NCBI GenBank assembly: GCA_002943765.1
Contig: PQWQ01000004.1
Span: 4,030,001-4,094,000, forward strand
Reading direction: 5' to 3'
Length of the DNA stretch: 64,000 nucleotides
DNA from: Psoroptes ovis
Lineage: Eukaryota > Arthropoda > Arachnida > Sarcoptiformes > Psoroptidae
Shown: positions 53,860 through 62,319 of the stretch, piece by piece
Numbering within the stretch: position 1 is the first letter of the stretch
Layout of the letters: every line of letters begins with the position of its first letter
Position numbers and translations under genes: made by a program
Notes under the pieces: model-generated
Seen by the model: the letters and a program-made list of their open reading frames with translations, nothing else
Told to the model about the DNA's origin: nothing
Databases searched by the model: none

Positions 53860-56800
53860 TTACACAGCGGTATCATCTACTTCTGGGCTATTTGATCCTT
53901 GTGATCTAGCTTGATTTTCCAACTCGATGAATTCTTGCGATCGTTCTAATATTTTTCTCTTCTTCTTTGTCAATTTTATCCTTCTCAATATTACGATGAG
54001 TACACCAGCGATAATAATCAATAAACAGACTCCTGTTGGAATAAGCATCAACCATTTATTAAAACGATCTTCTTCAGGTTCATCAAGATTATTCATTTCC
54101 GCTAGTAATTGATCTATGTTTTTCGTTTGGATCGAATAATTATAAATTCCACTGTATAAGTTTTTCCCAATCAATTCGTTTTCATACAAATGGAATGAAT
54201 GATTTCCCAGCGTTTTGCGTACTGATGGTCTGTGATGGAAACTTCCAGCGATAAACTCCTTCTTCTGTGGGATTTTATAAATTTTGTTTTCGCATTCACT
54301 TGTTATGTTTTCGATCGTTATCAATTGTTTGTAACAATATACAAAAATAAATTTATTGTTATAATGAATTTGTAGTTCTTCTTGATTGAATTTTGATTTT
54401 GTTTCACAAAATTTCTTTACCCATAATTTTTCGATTTCATCATCCTCTTGACAGCTTGTTGATTTATTTATAATAAAACTTTCTGAACGTTTCTTATGAT
54501 GAGGATGTAAATGGAGTCTTTTTACGCAATCTTTTTCTAGATTATACAGCATGTATCGTGGGCCACTGTATTCGTACATACAAAATTTATCTTCTTGTTG
54601 TTTATATAAAGTAAAGGGATGGCTTTCATATACAATTAATTCGTCATACGGTTGAGGTTGTATAAATTCCAAAATTAAATCGGAATGTGATGACAAATCA
54701 CATCCAACGAATTCCCATTGTTCATATTTATCTTCGGAGGTAACGATTCCGGGAAACAATAATTCAAATTCTATTGGGATTATACCACGAGCCAATTCAT
54801 TAAAGAATTTTTTCAGATTTTGACTGATAGTCACCATTTGTGATCCCACCATAAGGTCATAATGTAGACCATCTATTAAATCTTCCATGGTTTTTCTGTT
54901 GTTCATTTGTATTTCGCCCATCTTATCCAACTTGTCCACCATTTCTTTCAATATTTCTTTTTGAGAGTTCATTAAAACCTTGATTTGTTCTTGCTGTTTT
55001 CTTTGTGTTTCTTTCAATGACTTTATTTTCTTTCGTTCAAACCAATTAGTTACAAATCCAACTATCGTTTGTCCAATATGTAATACCTTATCGTAATTTT
55101 CGAATAAGAATTTCGTACCTTTTAAAATACTTCCAACAAATCTTTTTCTTCGCCGGTTTTCTTCCATAAAGTCATCATATGTTATATTAATCTTATCGCA
55201 ATTTTTATTTATTGTTTCCATTATCCAGAAATCATATCTTGCGTTACATTCAAAACGTCTATCCGTTCTTTTAAGGATACTACATGGATTTACTAAACGA
55301 ATATAATAATAGGTATTAACTAATTCTTTTGTGATAGTATGATCGGTTTTTTCCCAAACAATAGGATCTGCGACGGAGGGTTCATATTTCCCATTAGCTA
55401 GGTGTATCAGCATTAGTAAAGTCAATAGCACCATATTAAACGGATGAAATTTTGGCTTGACTTGGGAAATGTGAACTTTTTCTAATTTTCCCTTCTTCTG
55501 GATTTTCAGCATTGTATTCCCTTCTTTATCGATCACTGGAAACGGGCCTTCAAATCTTGCGTCCAATTTTTTCCGGTTCAAAGCGTTTCCTTTGGAGACA
55601 TACACTTCGTCGATTATTTCCAATGGTAATTCTTTTCTTGTTTCATCATATTTTTTCTTATTTTTTTCATGCATTAAATTTGAATTTTGAAAAGCAATTT
55701 TTCGTGCTTCTACTACTTCCTCCGGTCCTAATATTTCTTCAGCATCATACCCTGTCAACAGAAATAATGGGGAATACTTTGTGACACTATGAATGGTTTT
55801 ATTGTATTCTTCAGCTGCTTTTGCAGCATGCGTTGCCCAGGATAACGTCCTTTTTTCTTTAGATGTTTCGTATATTTTATGACGGATTCGATCGCAAATT
55901 GTTTGGTTTACACGTTCGACTATCCCATTACTGGAAGGATGATCCCTCGGGATAAACATAATACCTATGTTGTTCCTCTTTAAGTACGTTTTGAATTCGG
56001 TTCCTTTTATTGCCGGATATTGGTCAGCAATAATCAATTTTGGTTTCGTTACGCTTTGAATTTTTTTGACCAAATTTATCATATCTTTTGCCGTCTGCGT
56101 CTTTGAACAAATAATCCATATAAATCTTGTAAAAGCATCGATTGCTAGATGTAAAAATCGTTTATTTGATCCAAAACTTTGGAATCCTCCTATTGTGTCG
56201 ATATGGATGATTTCGAATGGTAATTTCGCTGGTCCTATTTGACCCATAAATCCAAAACGATAAGAGTTTTTCTTGGTGATGTTACACACCTCACAATTTT
56301 GCACCACTTTTTTAATGATCTTCATAATATCTGGGGTGTAATATCGTCTGGAATAATGCTCGTATAAATGGACTGAACCTATATGGCCAAATTCGTGGTG
56401 AATTCTTCTGAGTTCGTTTTCCGCTTCCGCCTTTGGGATGAAGATTTGTTCAAAATTCTTTTTCTTTCGATAAATAATTCCATTTTTTTCATAGCATTTA
56501 TTCAACTGTTTCGGATTATAATTTTTTTGAATTGCAATAATTTTATCAGTATCTTCCCAAAGATTTGTAAACATGATCATCGGAGCTTTAGCCATTTCTT
56601 CTAAATCATGGATCGGATGGCGTGAGAGGTAATCGGCTTCTTGATTATCAACGCCCTTTCTGTACACAATATTAAATTGATACGAGCTTAGCCGCAAAGC
56701 CCAATTGAACAACCTTGTTTTCGGCTTTTTTATTTTTTTCAGGCTTTCCAACGGTTTGTGATCAGTAACGATAGTGAAATTTTGTCCAACTAACCAATAA

Positions 56801-59800
56801 TGCCAATATTCTACCGCTTCAAGAATTGCTAAGCATTCTAATTCAGATGCTGAATATCTTTGTTGATATGGCAGCAACTTTTTTGAAAAGTAAGCGACAG
56901 GATATTCTTGTTCATTGGGATGAATTTGTTTCAATACCGCACCAATACCTTTTAAACTTGCATCTGTGTAAATTTTAATTTCAAATTTAGGATTGAACAA
57001 TTTTAAAATAGGTTCTTTGATAAGCAAGTTTTTCAAATTTTCAAATTCTTTTTGTTGATTTTCGGTCCATTCCCATTTCTGATTTTTCTTCAATAATTCC
57101 GTTAGATAATACGTCTTTTCCGCTCTATTTGGAATGAATTTATGGTAATAATTAATTTTGCCAAGAAATCCCCTCAAATCTTTCAAATTCTTAGGTGGTT
57201 CTGCTTTTACTATTGCTTCAATATTTGATCTGCATGGAGCAATTCCATGTTCAGAGATCTTATGTCCCAAAAATATAATAGATTTCATACCAAAGATACA
57301 TTTCGACAATTTTAATTTTATATTTTCTTTCAACAAAACGTTCATTACATTATCCAAATGCGTAAGATGTTCCTTCTTTGTTCTTGAGAAAATAATAATG
57401 TCATCAATATAGTTGTGACAGTACATGTGTAGATTATTTCTTTTTATTAATGACCATATGATTCTTTGGAAAATCATCGGAGCGTTTTTTAATCCAAATG
57501 GGAGTCTTTTCCATTGATACTGGTCGTATTTTGTCACAAATCCTGTTTTACCACGATCATCGGGATCTATCATCACATGATAGTATCCTTGGCTAATATC
57601 TAAAGTTGTAAAATACGTCGAATTTATTAAGCGTTCATCAATATCTGATATTTTCGGCATGGGATAATGTTCTACAATTGTTACGTCATTCAATTTTCGA
57701 TAATCAACACATAATCTTGTTTTTTTTCCTTCGTCTTTCTTATCAACCAGTACTATTGGAAAACAGAATGGTGAGTTTGATGGTTCAATAACATCCATTT
57801 TCAATAACCGGTCAATTTCTTTATCGATTATTTCCTGGTCCATCGCTGTACAGGGGTAAGGACGGCATGTGATCGGTATTTCATTTGATAGATGAATTTG
57901 TGCCATTTCGTTTTTTATACATCCAATATCTTCTTTATTTTTAGCAAAAACATCTTTGTACTTTTTCAATAATTTTCCTATATCGTGGTCTTCAACGTCC
58001 TTTTCTTTACCTTGACCAATATTAATTTTTACTTTCCATTTGTTTTCATCTTCTGGAATAATACTTATTCCAAAACTTCGCATTGCATCCCTGCCTAAAG
58101 CGATTATATCTTTTTCATGCGGCACCACATAAAATTTAACTTCATGTTCAATATTTTCAATTTTTACTGTTGTCGTACATATGCCTTTTATATGAACATT
58201 TGATCCCAGAGTGATTATATTTTCGTTTGATGGTTTTTCTTTTAGCAACAGTTTTTTGACATACATTGGTGTTATGAAGCTGATGTTTGCTCCGCTATCA
58301 ATCATGAGTTCTTGTTCAAAACCATTTACTTGGGCTTTCACTACCACTGGTTCTTCCAAATCTTTTCTTTTAGCCATATCTGTTGTTTCCGTCTTTGCCA
58401 TCATCATGTGGAGCATATTTGATTCTAAATTTGATAGACCAATTAACTCATCTTCCATTGTCTGGACTTCATAATCATCGGGTTTTGTATTTTTCATTTC
58501 TTTTCTTTCATTTGTATCGGAATTTTGTTGAACTTGCGACCTCATATCATTACTTGTTGTATTCATGGTTTCGCACACATAACTTTCTTTAACTTTTGTT
58601 CTTGGTGTATTTGATTGGCGTTGTGGGTATTCAATCATCTTTCTTTGTGGAGACGTAATCGATCGATAATTTCCTTTGTTAACATTAGATTGATTTGTCC
58701 ATCTTGGATTGTCTTGCTGAGGTGTTTGGCACAGAATTTCATGATGGCCACCTCTACAAATCCTACATACTCGTTCTGAACCACAGTTACTCATACGATG
58801 TCCTTTTTCTAAACATCTGATGCACAAATTTTTTTCCCAAATTATATTTCTTTTGGTCTTCAACGGTATTCTAGCGCGGCAATCAACAGATGTATGCGTT
58901 GGACTACTACAAAAGTAACAATAGGTTGACCGTGTATTTTGTCTCTGTGGACTTGTTTTAACAATTGGACCACAACTCAGGAAATCATCAAAAAGATTAT
59001 GATCTTCTCTTCTGCTTCTAGCCAATTTATGTTCTTTTTCCAATACTTCGACAATGGTACTTAGATCAGTTTCACTAACACAACCCAATTTACTAACGAT
59101 TTCATATGTCAATTTTTGATAGATGATTCTTTTGAATTGATACGTGTAAGCGGGATTAATATTGACCTTCGTCATTAATTTTTCAGTTTTCTTTATGTCT
59201 TCCAATATTCGTTCCATACCCATTATATCGAAATTATTTGTCAACTTTGGAAGACTTCTTAACTGTTGAGCTATATGTAAAACGACTTCATACGGATCAT
59301 AAAATTTTTCACGCAATATAGTTTTGACCTTATCGTAGTCGTCTTCATCGCCCATACTATTTATAAGTTGTCGACTTGGTCCATCTAATTTTTCAGCAAT
59401 TATATCGATTTTTCGTTGCGGGGGTAAACAGCTAAGGTCTAAAAGTGATGTTAGACTTTCGAAAAATTTCCGAAAATCTAAAAATTTCCCCGAAAATGGT
59501 TTAATTTTTTCAATTTCTTTTAGAATAAATTTTTCAGGCATCGTTTTTGGTTCAGCTTCGGTTGTCATTGTGATTGTTTCCTGTTGAACTTGTTGATTAG
59601 TTATATTTGACTTACTTGGTTCATTTTTAGCTTTAGTTGCGTCGTCTTGGATGGTCATTTCAAATATATTTATTTTTTTGATGTCCTGCTTTGTTTTGTC
59701 GGCCACTTCGTATATTTTATCAAGTTTCTGATGATAATCTGTATTGATCAATTCATATTTTTCGGAATCAAACGGAAGTCCATGTTCACGTCCATAATCT

Positions 59801-59991
59801 GCTGATGCTTTGAATTTGGCTCGATAGTCTGCGACTCTCTTCGCTAATTCCAATGTTTTCTTTACCAAATCGTAAGCATCAATCGTTTTTTCGTTAATTT
59901 GGTTAAATACTTCAGTTATCATTCGCCTAATAACTGGCTTCTCTTTCTCCAATTCCTGGAGATTCTTCGTCAAAACGTCGGAGGTACTCAT
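53860..59991 (-). CDS. Retroelement Gag-protease-RT-RNase H-integrase-Env polyprotein
   Basis: 2043 residues without a stop or frameshift; ATG 39 nt from the 5' LTR. Gag: helical N terminus (1-110), a DUF1759-like region around 160-300 (PFSGKFLDFRKFFESL at 165-180), and zinc knuckles at 358-371 and 390-403 (CX2CX4HX4C) plus a variant at 409-421. Protease: DSGA at 565. RT: Asp798, LPFGLKNAP at 830-838, YIDD at 861-864. RNase H: Asp1010, Glu1050, Asp1077. Integrase: His1199, His1203, Cys1233, Cys1236, then Asp1265, Asp1323, Glu1359 (35 residues between the last two). Env from about Met1520: signal peptide, furin-like RRRKR at 1613-1617, a hydrophobic stretch after it, a predicted coiled coil, and a membrane anchor at about 1980-2004 with a basic tail. 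All catalytic residues are present. How separate Pol and Env products are made is not evident; polyprotein cleavage or a spliced env mRNA are options. Confidence 0.95.
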   Translation of the reverse strand: MSTSDVLTKNLQELEKEKPVIRRMITEVFNQINEKTIDAYDLVKKTLELAKRVADYRAKFKASADYGREHGLPFDSEKYELINTDYHQKLDKIYEVADKTKQDIKKINIFEMTIQDDATKAKNEPSKSNITNQQVQQETITMTTEAEPKTMPEKFILKEIEKIKPFSGKFLDFRKFFESLTSLLDLSCLPPQRKIDIIAEKLDGPSRQLINSMGDEDDYDKVKTILREKFYDPYEVVLHIAQQLRSLPKLTNNFDIMGMERILEDIKKTEKLMTKVNINPAYTYQFKRIIYQKLTYEIVSKLGCVSETDLSTIVEVLEKEHKLARSRREDHNLFDDFLSCGPIVKTSPQRQNTRSTYCYFCSSPTHTSVDCRARIPLKTKRNIIWEKNLCIRCLEKGHRMSNCGSERVCRICRGGHHEILCQTPQQDNPRWTNQSNVNKGNYRSITSPQRKMIEYPQRQSNTPRTKVKESYVCETMNTTSNDMRSQVQQNSDTNERKEMKNTKPDDYEVQTMEDELIGLSNLESNMLHMMMAKTETTDMAKRKDLEEPVVVKAQVNGFEQELMIDSGANISFITPMYVKKLLLKEKPSNENIITLGSNVHIKGICTTTVKIENIEHEVKFYVVPHEKDIIALGRDAMRSFGISIIPEDENKWKVKINIGQGKEKDVEDHDIGKLLKKYKDVFAKNKEDIGCIKNEMAQIHLSNEIPITCRPYPCTAMDQEIIDKEIDRLLKMDVIEPSNSPFCFPIVLVDKKDEGKKTRLCVDYRKLNDVTIVEHYPMPKISDIDERLINSTYFTTLDISQGYYHVMIDPDDRGKTGFVTKYDQYQWKRLPFGLKNAPMIFQRIIWSLIKRNNLHMYCHNYIDDIIIFSRTKKEHLTHLDNVMNVLLKENIKLKLSKCIFGMKSIIFLGHKISEHGIAPCRSNIEAIVKAEPPKNLKDLRGFLGKINYYHKFIPNRAEKTYYLTELLKKNQKWEWTENQQKEFENLKNLLIKEPILKLFNPKFEIKIYTDASLKGIGAVLKQIHPNEQEYPVAYFSKKLLPYQQRYSASELECLAILEAVEYWHYWLVGQNFTIVTDHKPLESLKKIKKPKTRLFNWALRLSSYQFNIVYRKGVDNQEADYLSRHPIHDLEEMAKAPMIMFTNLWEDTDKIIAIQKNYNPKQLNKCYEKNGIIYRKKKNFEQIFIPKAEAENELRRIHHEFGHIGSVHLYEHYSRRYYTPDIMKIIKKVVQNCEVCNITKKNSYRFGFMGQIGPAKLPFEIIHIDTIGGFQSFGSNKRFLHLAIDAFTRFIWIICSKTQTAKDMINLVKKIQSVTKPKLIIADQYPAIKGTEFKTYLKRNNIGIMFIPRDHPSSNGIVERVNQTICDRIRHKIYETSKEKRTLSWATHAAKAAEEYNKTIHSVTKYSPLFLLTGYDAEEILGPEEVVEARKIAFQNSNLMHEKNKKKYDETRKELPLEIIDEVYVSKGNALNRKKLDARFEGPFPVIDKEGNTMLKIQKKGKLEKVHISQVKPKFHPFNMVLLTLLMLIHLANGKYEPSVADPIVWEKTDHTITKELVNTYYYIRLVNPCSILKRTDRRFECNARYDFWIMETINKNCDKINITYDDFMEENRRRKRFVGSILKGTKFLFENYDKVLHIGQTIVGFVTNWFERKKIKSLKETQRKQQEQIKVLMNSQKEILKEMVDKLDKMGEIQMNNRKTMEDLIDGLHYDLMVGSQMVTISQNLKKFFNELARGIIPIEFELLFPGIVTSEDKYEQWEFVGCDLSSHSDLILEFIQPQPYDELIVYESHPFTLYKQQEDKFCMYEYSGPRYMLYNLEKDCVKRLHLHPHHKKRSESFIINKSTSCQEDDEIEKLWVKKFCETKSKFNQEELQIHYNNKFIFVYCYKQLITIENITSECENKIYKIPQKKEFIAGSFHHRPSVRKTLGNHSFHLYENELIGKNLYSGIYNYSIQTKNIDQLLAEMNNLDEPEEDRFNKWLMLIPTGVCLLIIIAGVLIVILRRIKLTKKKRKILERSQEFIELENQARSQGSNSPEVDDTAV

Positions 59992-60030
59992 CTTATTAAT
60001 ATTTTGTAATGTTCAATCTTGCTGGCTTAT
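59992..60030 (-). other. Retroelement leader with non-standard primer-binding region
   Basis: Only 39 nt separate the 5' LTR from the ATG. In element orientation the leader begins ATAAGCCAGCAAGATTGAAC. It lacks the TGG expected at the start of a site complementary to a tRNA 3' CCA end, so priming may use an internal tRNA segment or the element's own RNA. Confidence 0.6.
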
Positions 60031-60467
60031 AAGATATACGTGGTGGGAAACGCAATTTTGGTTGAATTTAACTTTCTTTTTTCACGAAAATAAACTTATG
60101 ACACAACAACAAGTTTTTTTTTTTTTTTTTTTTGTAAAAATTTTATTTATTGATAAAAAAATGATAATGACAACATTTGATGAAAATAACGACTGACTGA
60201 ATAATAATTGACAAAATTGACAATTTTGATTAAAATGACGGAAAATATATACATTATGAGAAAGGAATGTGATAGAAAGGTAATTAAATCGAGGATGTTT
60301 TGACTACTTTAAATCATAATGATGTGCATGTTTAGCCAATGTGATTAGATTGGAATTTTTGCCAAATATGGTAATCAGCTAAACATTATCATCATTAAGC
60401 TAACGATTTAAAAATTAATGATGTTAAATAACATCTCTTTAGATCAATAACTACCATTTCTATTACA
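60031..60467 (-). repeat. 5' LTR of the retroelement
   Basis: 437 bp. Identical to the 3' LTR except for five extra T in the homopolymer (plus strand). It carries the element's promoter; a TATATATTTTCC-like string in the middle of the LTR (element orientation) is a TATA candidate. Confidence 0.95.
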
Positions 60468-60614
60468 TCAATATTATTATTATTATCACAAAAAACGATA
60501 ATAATACAAGAGAAACAAAACAAAAAACAAAAAAAAAAAAAAAAATACAATTCATTATCATTATTATTATTATTATTAATATTATCATCATTATTAGTAT
60601 GATGTTTGAATTTT
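60468..60614 (+). repeat. Right copy of the 132/147-bp flanking direct repeat
   Basis: 147 bp, the counterpart of 53,219-53,350. The A-rich tract reads 6 A, C, 17 A here against 9 A on the left; otherwise the copies are identical. It continues into unique sequence (GTTTGTATTTATATATAAC). Confidence 0.93.
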
Positions 60615-61696
60615 GTTTGTATTTATATATAACTTATTTTTTTTTTTTTTTTTTGAAAATGAATGAAAAAAATATATACCGACACCATATAAATTACAAG
60701 AACAAGAACTAGGTTGAACATTTGTCGATTGTGTTTGTTGTTTGTATACAATTTTTATGTTAATATATTTTTCATATTTTGATACAAATAATAATGATAA
60801 TAATATTTTTTTTCATTTTAATGTTTTGTAAAAATGTTAAGAACATTGAAGTGAAAATTTTTCATATTTTCATTCTTATCAGTAAAAATTCATTCACTTG
60901 AATCATATTATTATTATTATGATATGTTTTTTTTTCTTTTCAAGAAGCCAAACATGCAAACACAGACCTAGATAGAGAGCTAGCAGAGCAGCCAGATATA
61001 AAGACAAAGATATAAGGATTTTTTTTTGCTCTCCTGTTTGTATGAATTCATAAGTTTTTGATATGAAATCAATTTTTTATTTTCTCGTCGTAATATTCAT
61101 CGATATTCTATTTATTTTTCGGGGTATTATTTGTGTGTGTGTGTGGACTGAGATTCAATAGAATTTCTTTTGATTTTGATTTTTTTCCTTTGTTCAATTG
61201 TTGAATTGAAATGAATAAATATATATTCTTTTGATAATAACGAAATGTACTTTGATACTTTGTGAAATTTATGAATTCATTCCTTTAAATGTCAGATAAA
61301 TGTTGTTTCTGTATAATGCACCTACCTGGTGTATACAATACAAATTATCATGTCAAAAATAAAAAAAAAATTTTCATTCAAAACATGTTTAAACATTGAA
61401 TCGGAATTGAATAGAATGAAATGGAATGGTGAATTATCGAAAAATGAAAGGTCCTCAAATTTTTTATTTTTTATTTTTTTTGGACTTTAATTTTTTTTTT
61501 ATCAAAACAATGTTCACTGTGGCAGAAAAAAACCAAACCAAGCAAAACAAGTGAATGAAGATAGAGATATTAATATTTTATATGTATTTATGGCTATTCA
61601 TTACATAATTAACATTTCATAATTTGTTCTATGATTTCATGAAAATTTATTATTCCATTATTTTTTCTTGATTTTGAACTTTTCTTATGAATATAG
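60615..61696 (+). other. Intron 6, right part
   Basis: About 1.1 kb of AT-rich non-coding sequence between the retroelement flank and exon 7. Nothing else recognised. Confidence 0.7.
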
Positions 61697-62319
61697 TTGT
61701 GAAATATCCGACAGTCTAACTGCATACATTGTAACGAATGGACAAAAAGAATGGATTGATGATTTTTGTGGACAAGAATTACCGCCACGTATTATGTCCA
61801 ATGGTCATCGTTTAACATTTGAATTTAAATCATTAGATCATAATCGACAACCATATAAAAGATTTTATAAAAAATTAAATTATCCAACACAACCACAATC
61901 ATTATTTATGATTGCTGATAATGATGATCATAGCAGTGCTAATAATAATAATAATAATAATTATTATCATGAACAATCATTGCAATATCATGATGATAAT
62001 CAACAATTTATGGCTACAAGTTTCAATATAAATAGCAGTAATAATGATAGCAAATTATCGCATATAAATACTAAGCATCGTAAAAAACATAAAAAACAAA
62101 AATCGAATCGATTGGATGACAAAGAAAACGATGATGCATCACTCGTAACGAATAGAATGATGAATGATCAAGGAGTAAGAAAAAAATTAAAATCAAAAAA
62201 TGTCAATACAAATTCAAATACCAATAATAATAATAATAATAACGATGTTGATCAATATGGTCGACAAATGAATCGTTATCATTCAAGAGGTTTCAAAGCA
62301 TCATTTCGTTTTGTGACAA
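61697..62319 (+). CDS. CUB gene exon 7: second half of CUB3 with a long Asn-rich insertion
   Basis: Acceptor GAATATAG|TTGTG, donor ACAA|GTAAGT. The split Asn codon (AA+T) joins exon 6 to CEISDSLTAYIVTNG with the third CUB3 cysteine. DDFCGQELPPRIMSNGHRLT has the fourth, then LTFEFKSL. About 140 low-complexity residues (Asn runs, basic KHRKKHKKQK, acidic and Ser stretches; about 61,845-62,280) separate this from the closing strand RGFKASFRFVT. So a complete CUB domain is present, but its last loop is hugely expanded. Ends in phase 1, like the other CUB-terminal exons, so at least one more exon must follow. Confidence 0.88.

Larger units (their letters stand above)
53351..60467 (-). mobile_element. 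Full-length LTR retroelement encoding gag-pol-env in one frame
   Basis: 7,117 bp: 5' LTR 60,031-60,467, a very short leader, a 2043-codon polyprotein (59,991 to 53,860), a polypurine tract and the 3' LTR. It lies in antisense orientation in the intron between exons 6 and 7. Essentially identical LTRs and an intact frame indicate a very recent insertion. Pol places it with Ty3/gypsy (Metaviridae); the Gag resembles BEL/Pao. The envelope gives it the architecture of an endogenous retrovirus-like element, as in arthropod errantiviruses, but phylogeny is needed to name its lineage. It contains no MITE copy. Confidence 0.95.
23797..62319 (+). other. sol-1: Locus: multi-CUB protein gene, SOL-1-like
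   Basis: Gene-level entry. At least seven exons encode three CUB domains (extracellular beta-sandwich modules, four cysteines each). The strings around the cysteines, the domain order, and the region just after the signal segment resemble arthropod relatives of SOL-1 (suppressor of lurcher 1). Nematode SOL-1 is an auxiliary protein of AMPA-type glutamate receptors with four CUB domains. The naming rests on remembered family resemblance, not a search. All exon joins keep frame and use GT-AG introns. A CUB module here always has phase-1 outer introns and a phase-2 inner intron. The join from CUB2 to CUB3 (31,337 to 47,967 or 49,798) fits in phase but spans 16-18 kb, so two adjacent genes remain possible. 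A fourth CUB domain and membrane anchor would lie beyond 64,000. Confidence 0.6.

Noticed and set aside
53927..58592. Plus-strand frames opposite the retroelement
   Set aside because: They are shadows of the minus-strand polyprotein; all conserved motifs are on the minus strand.
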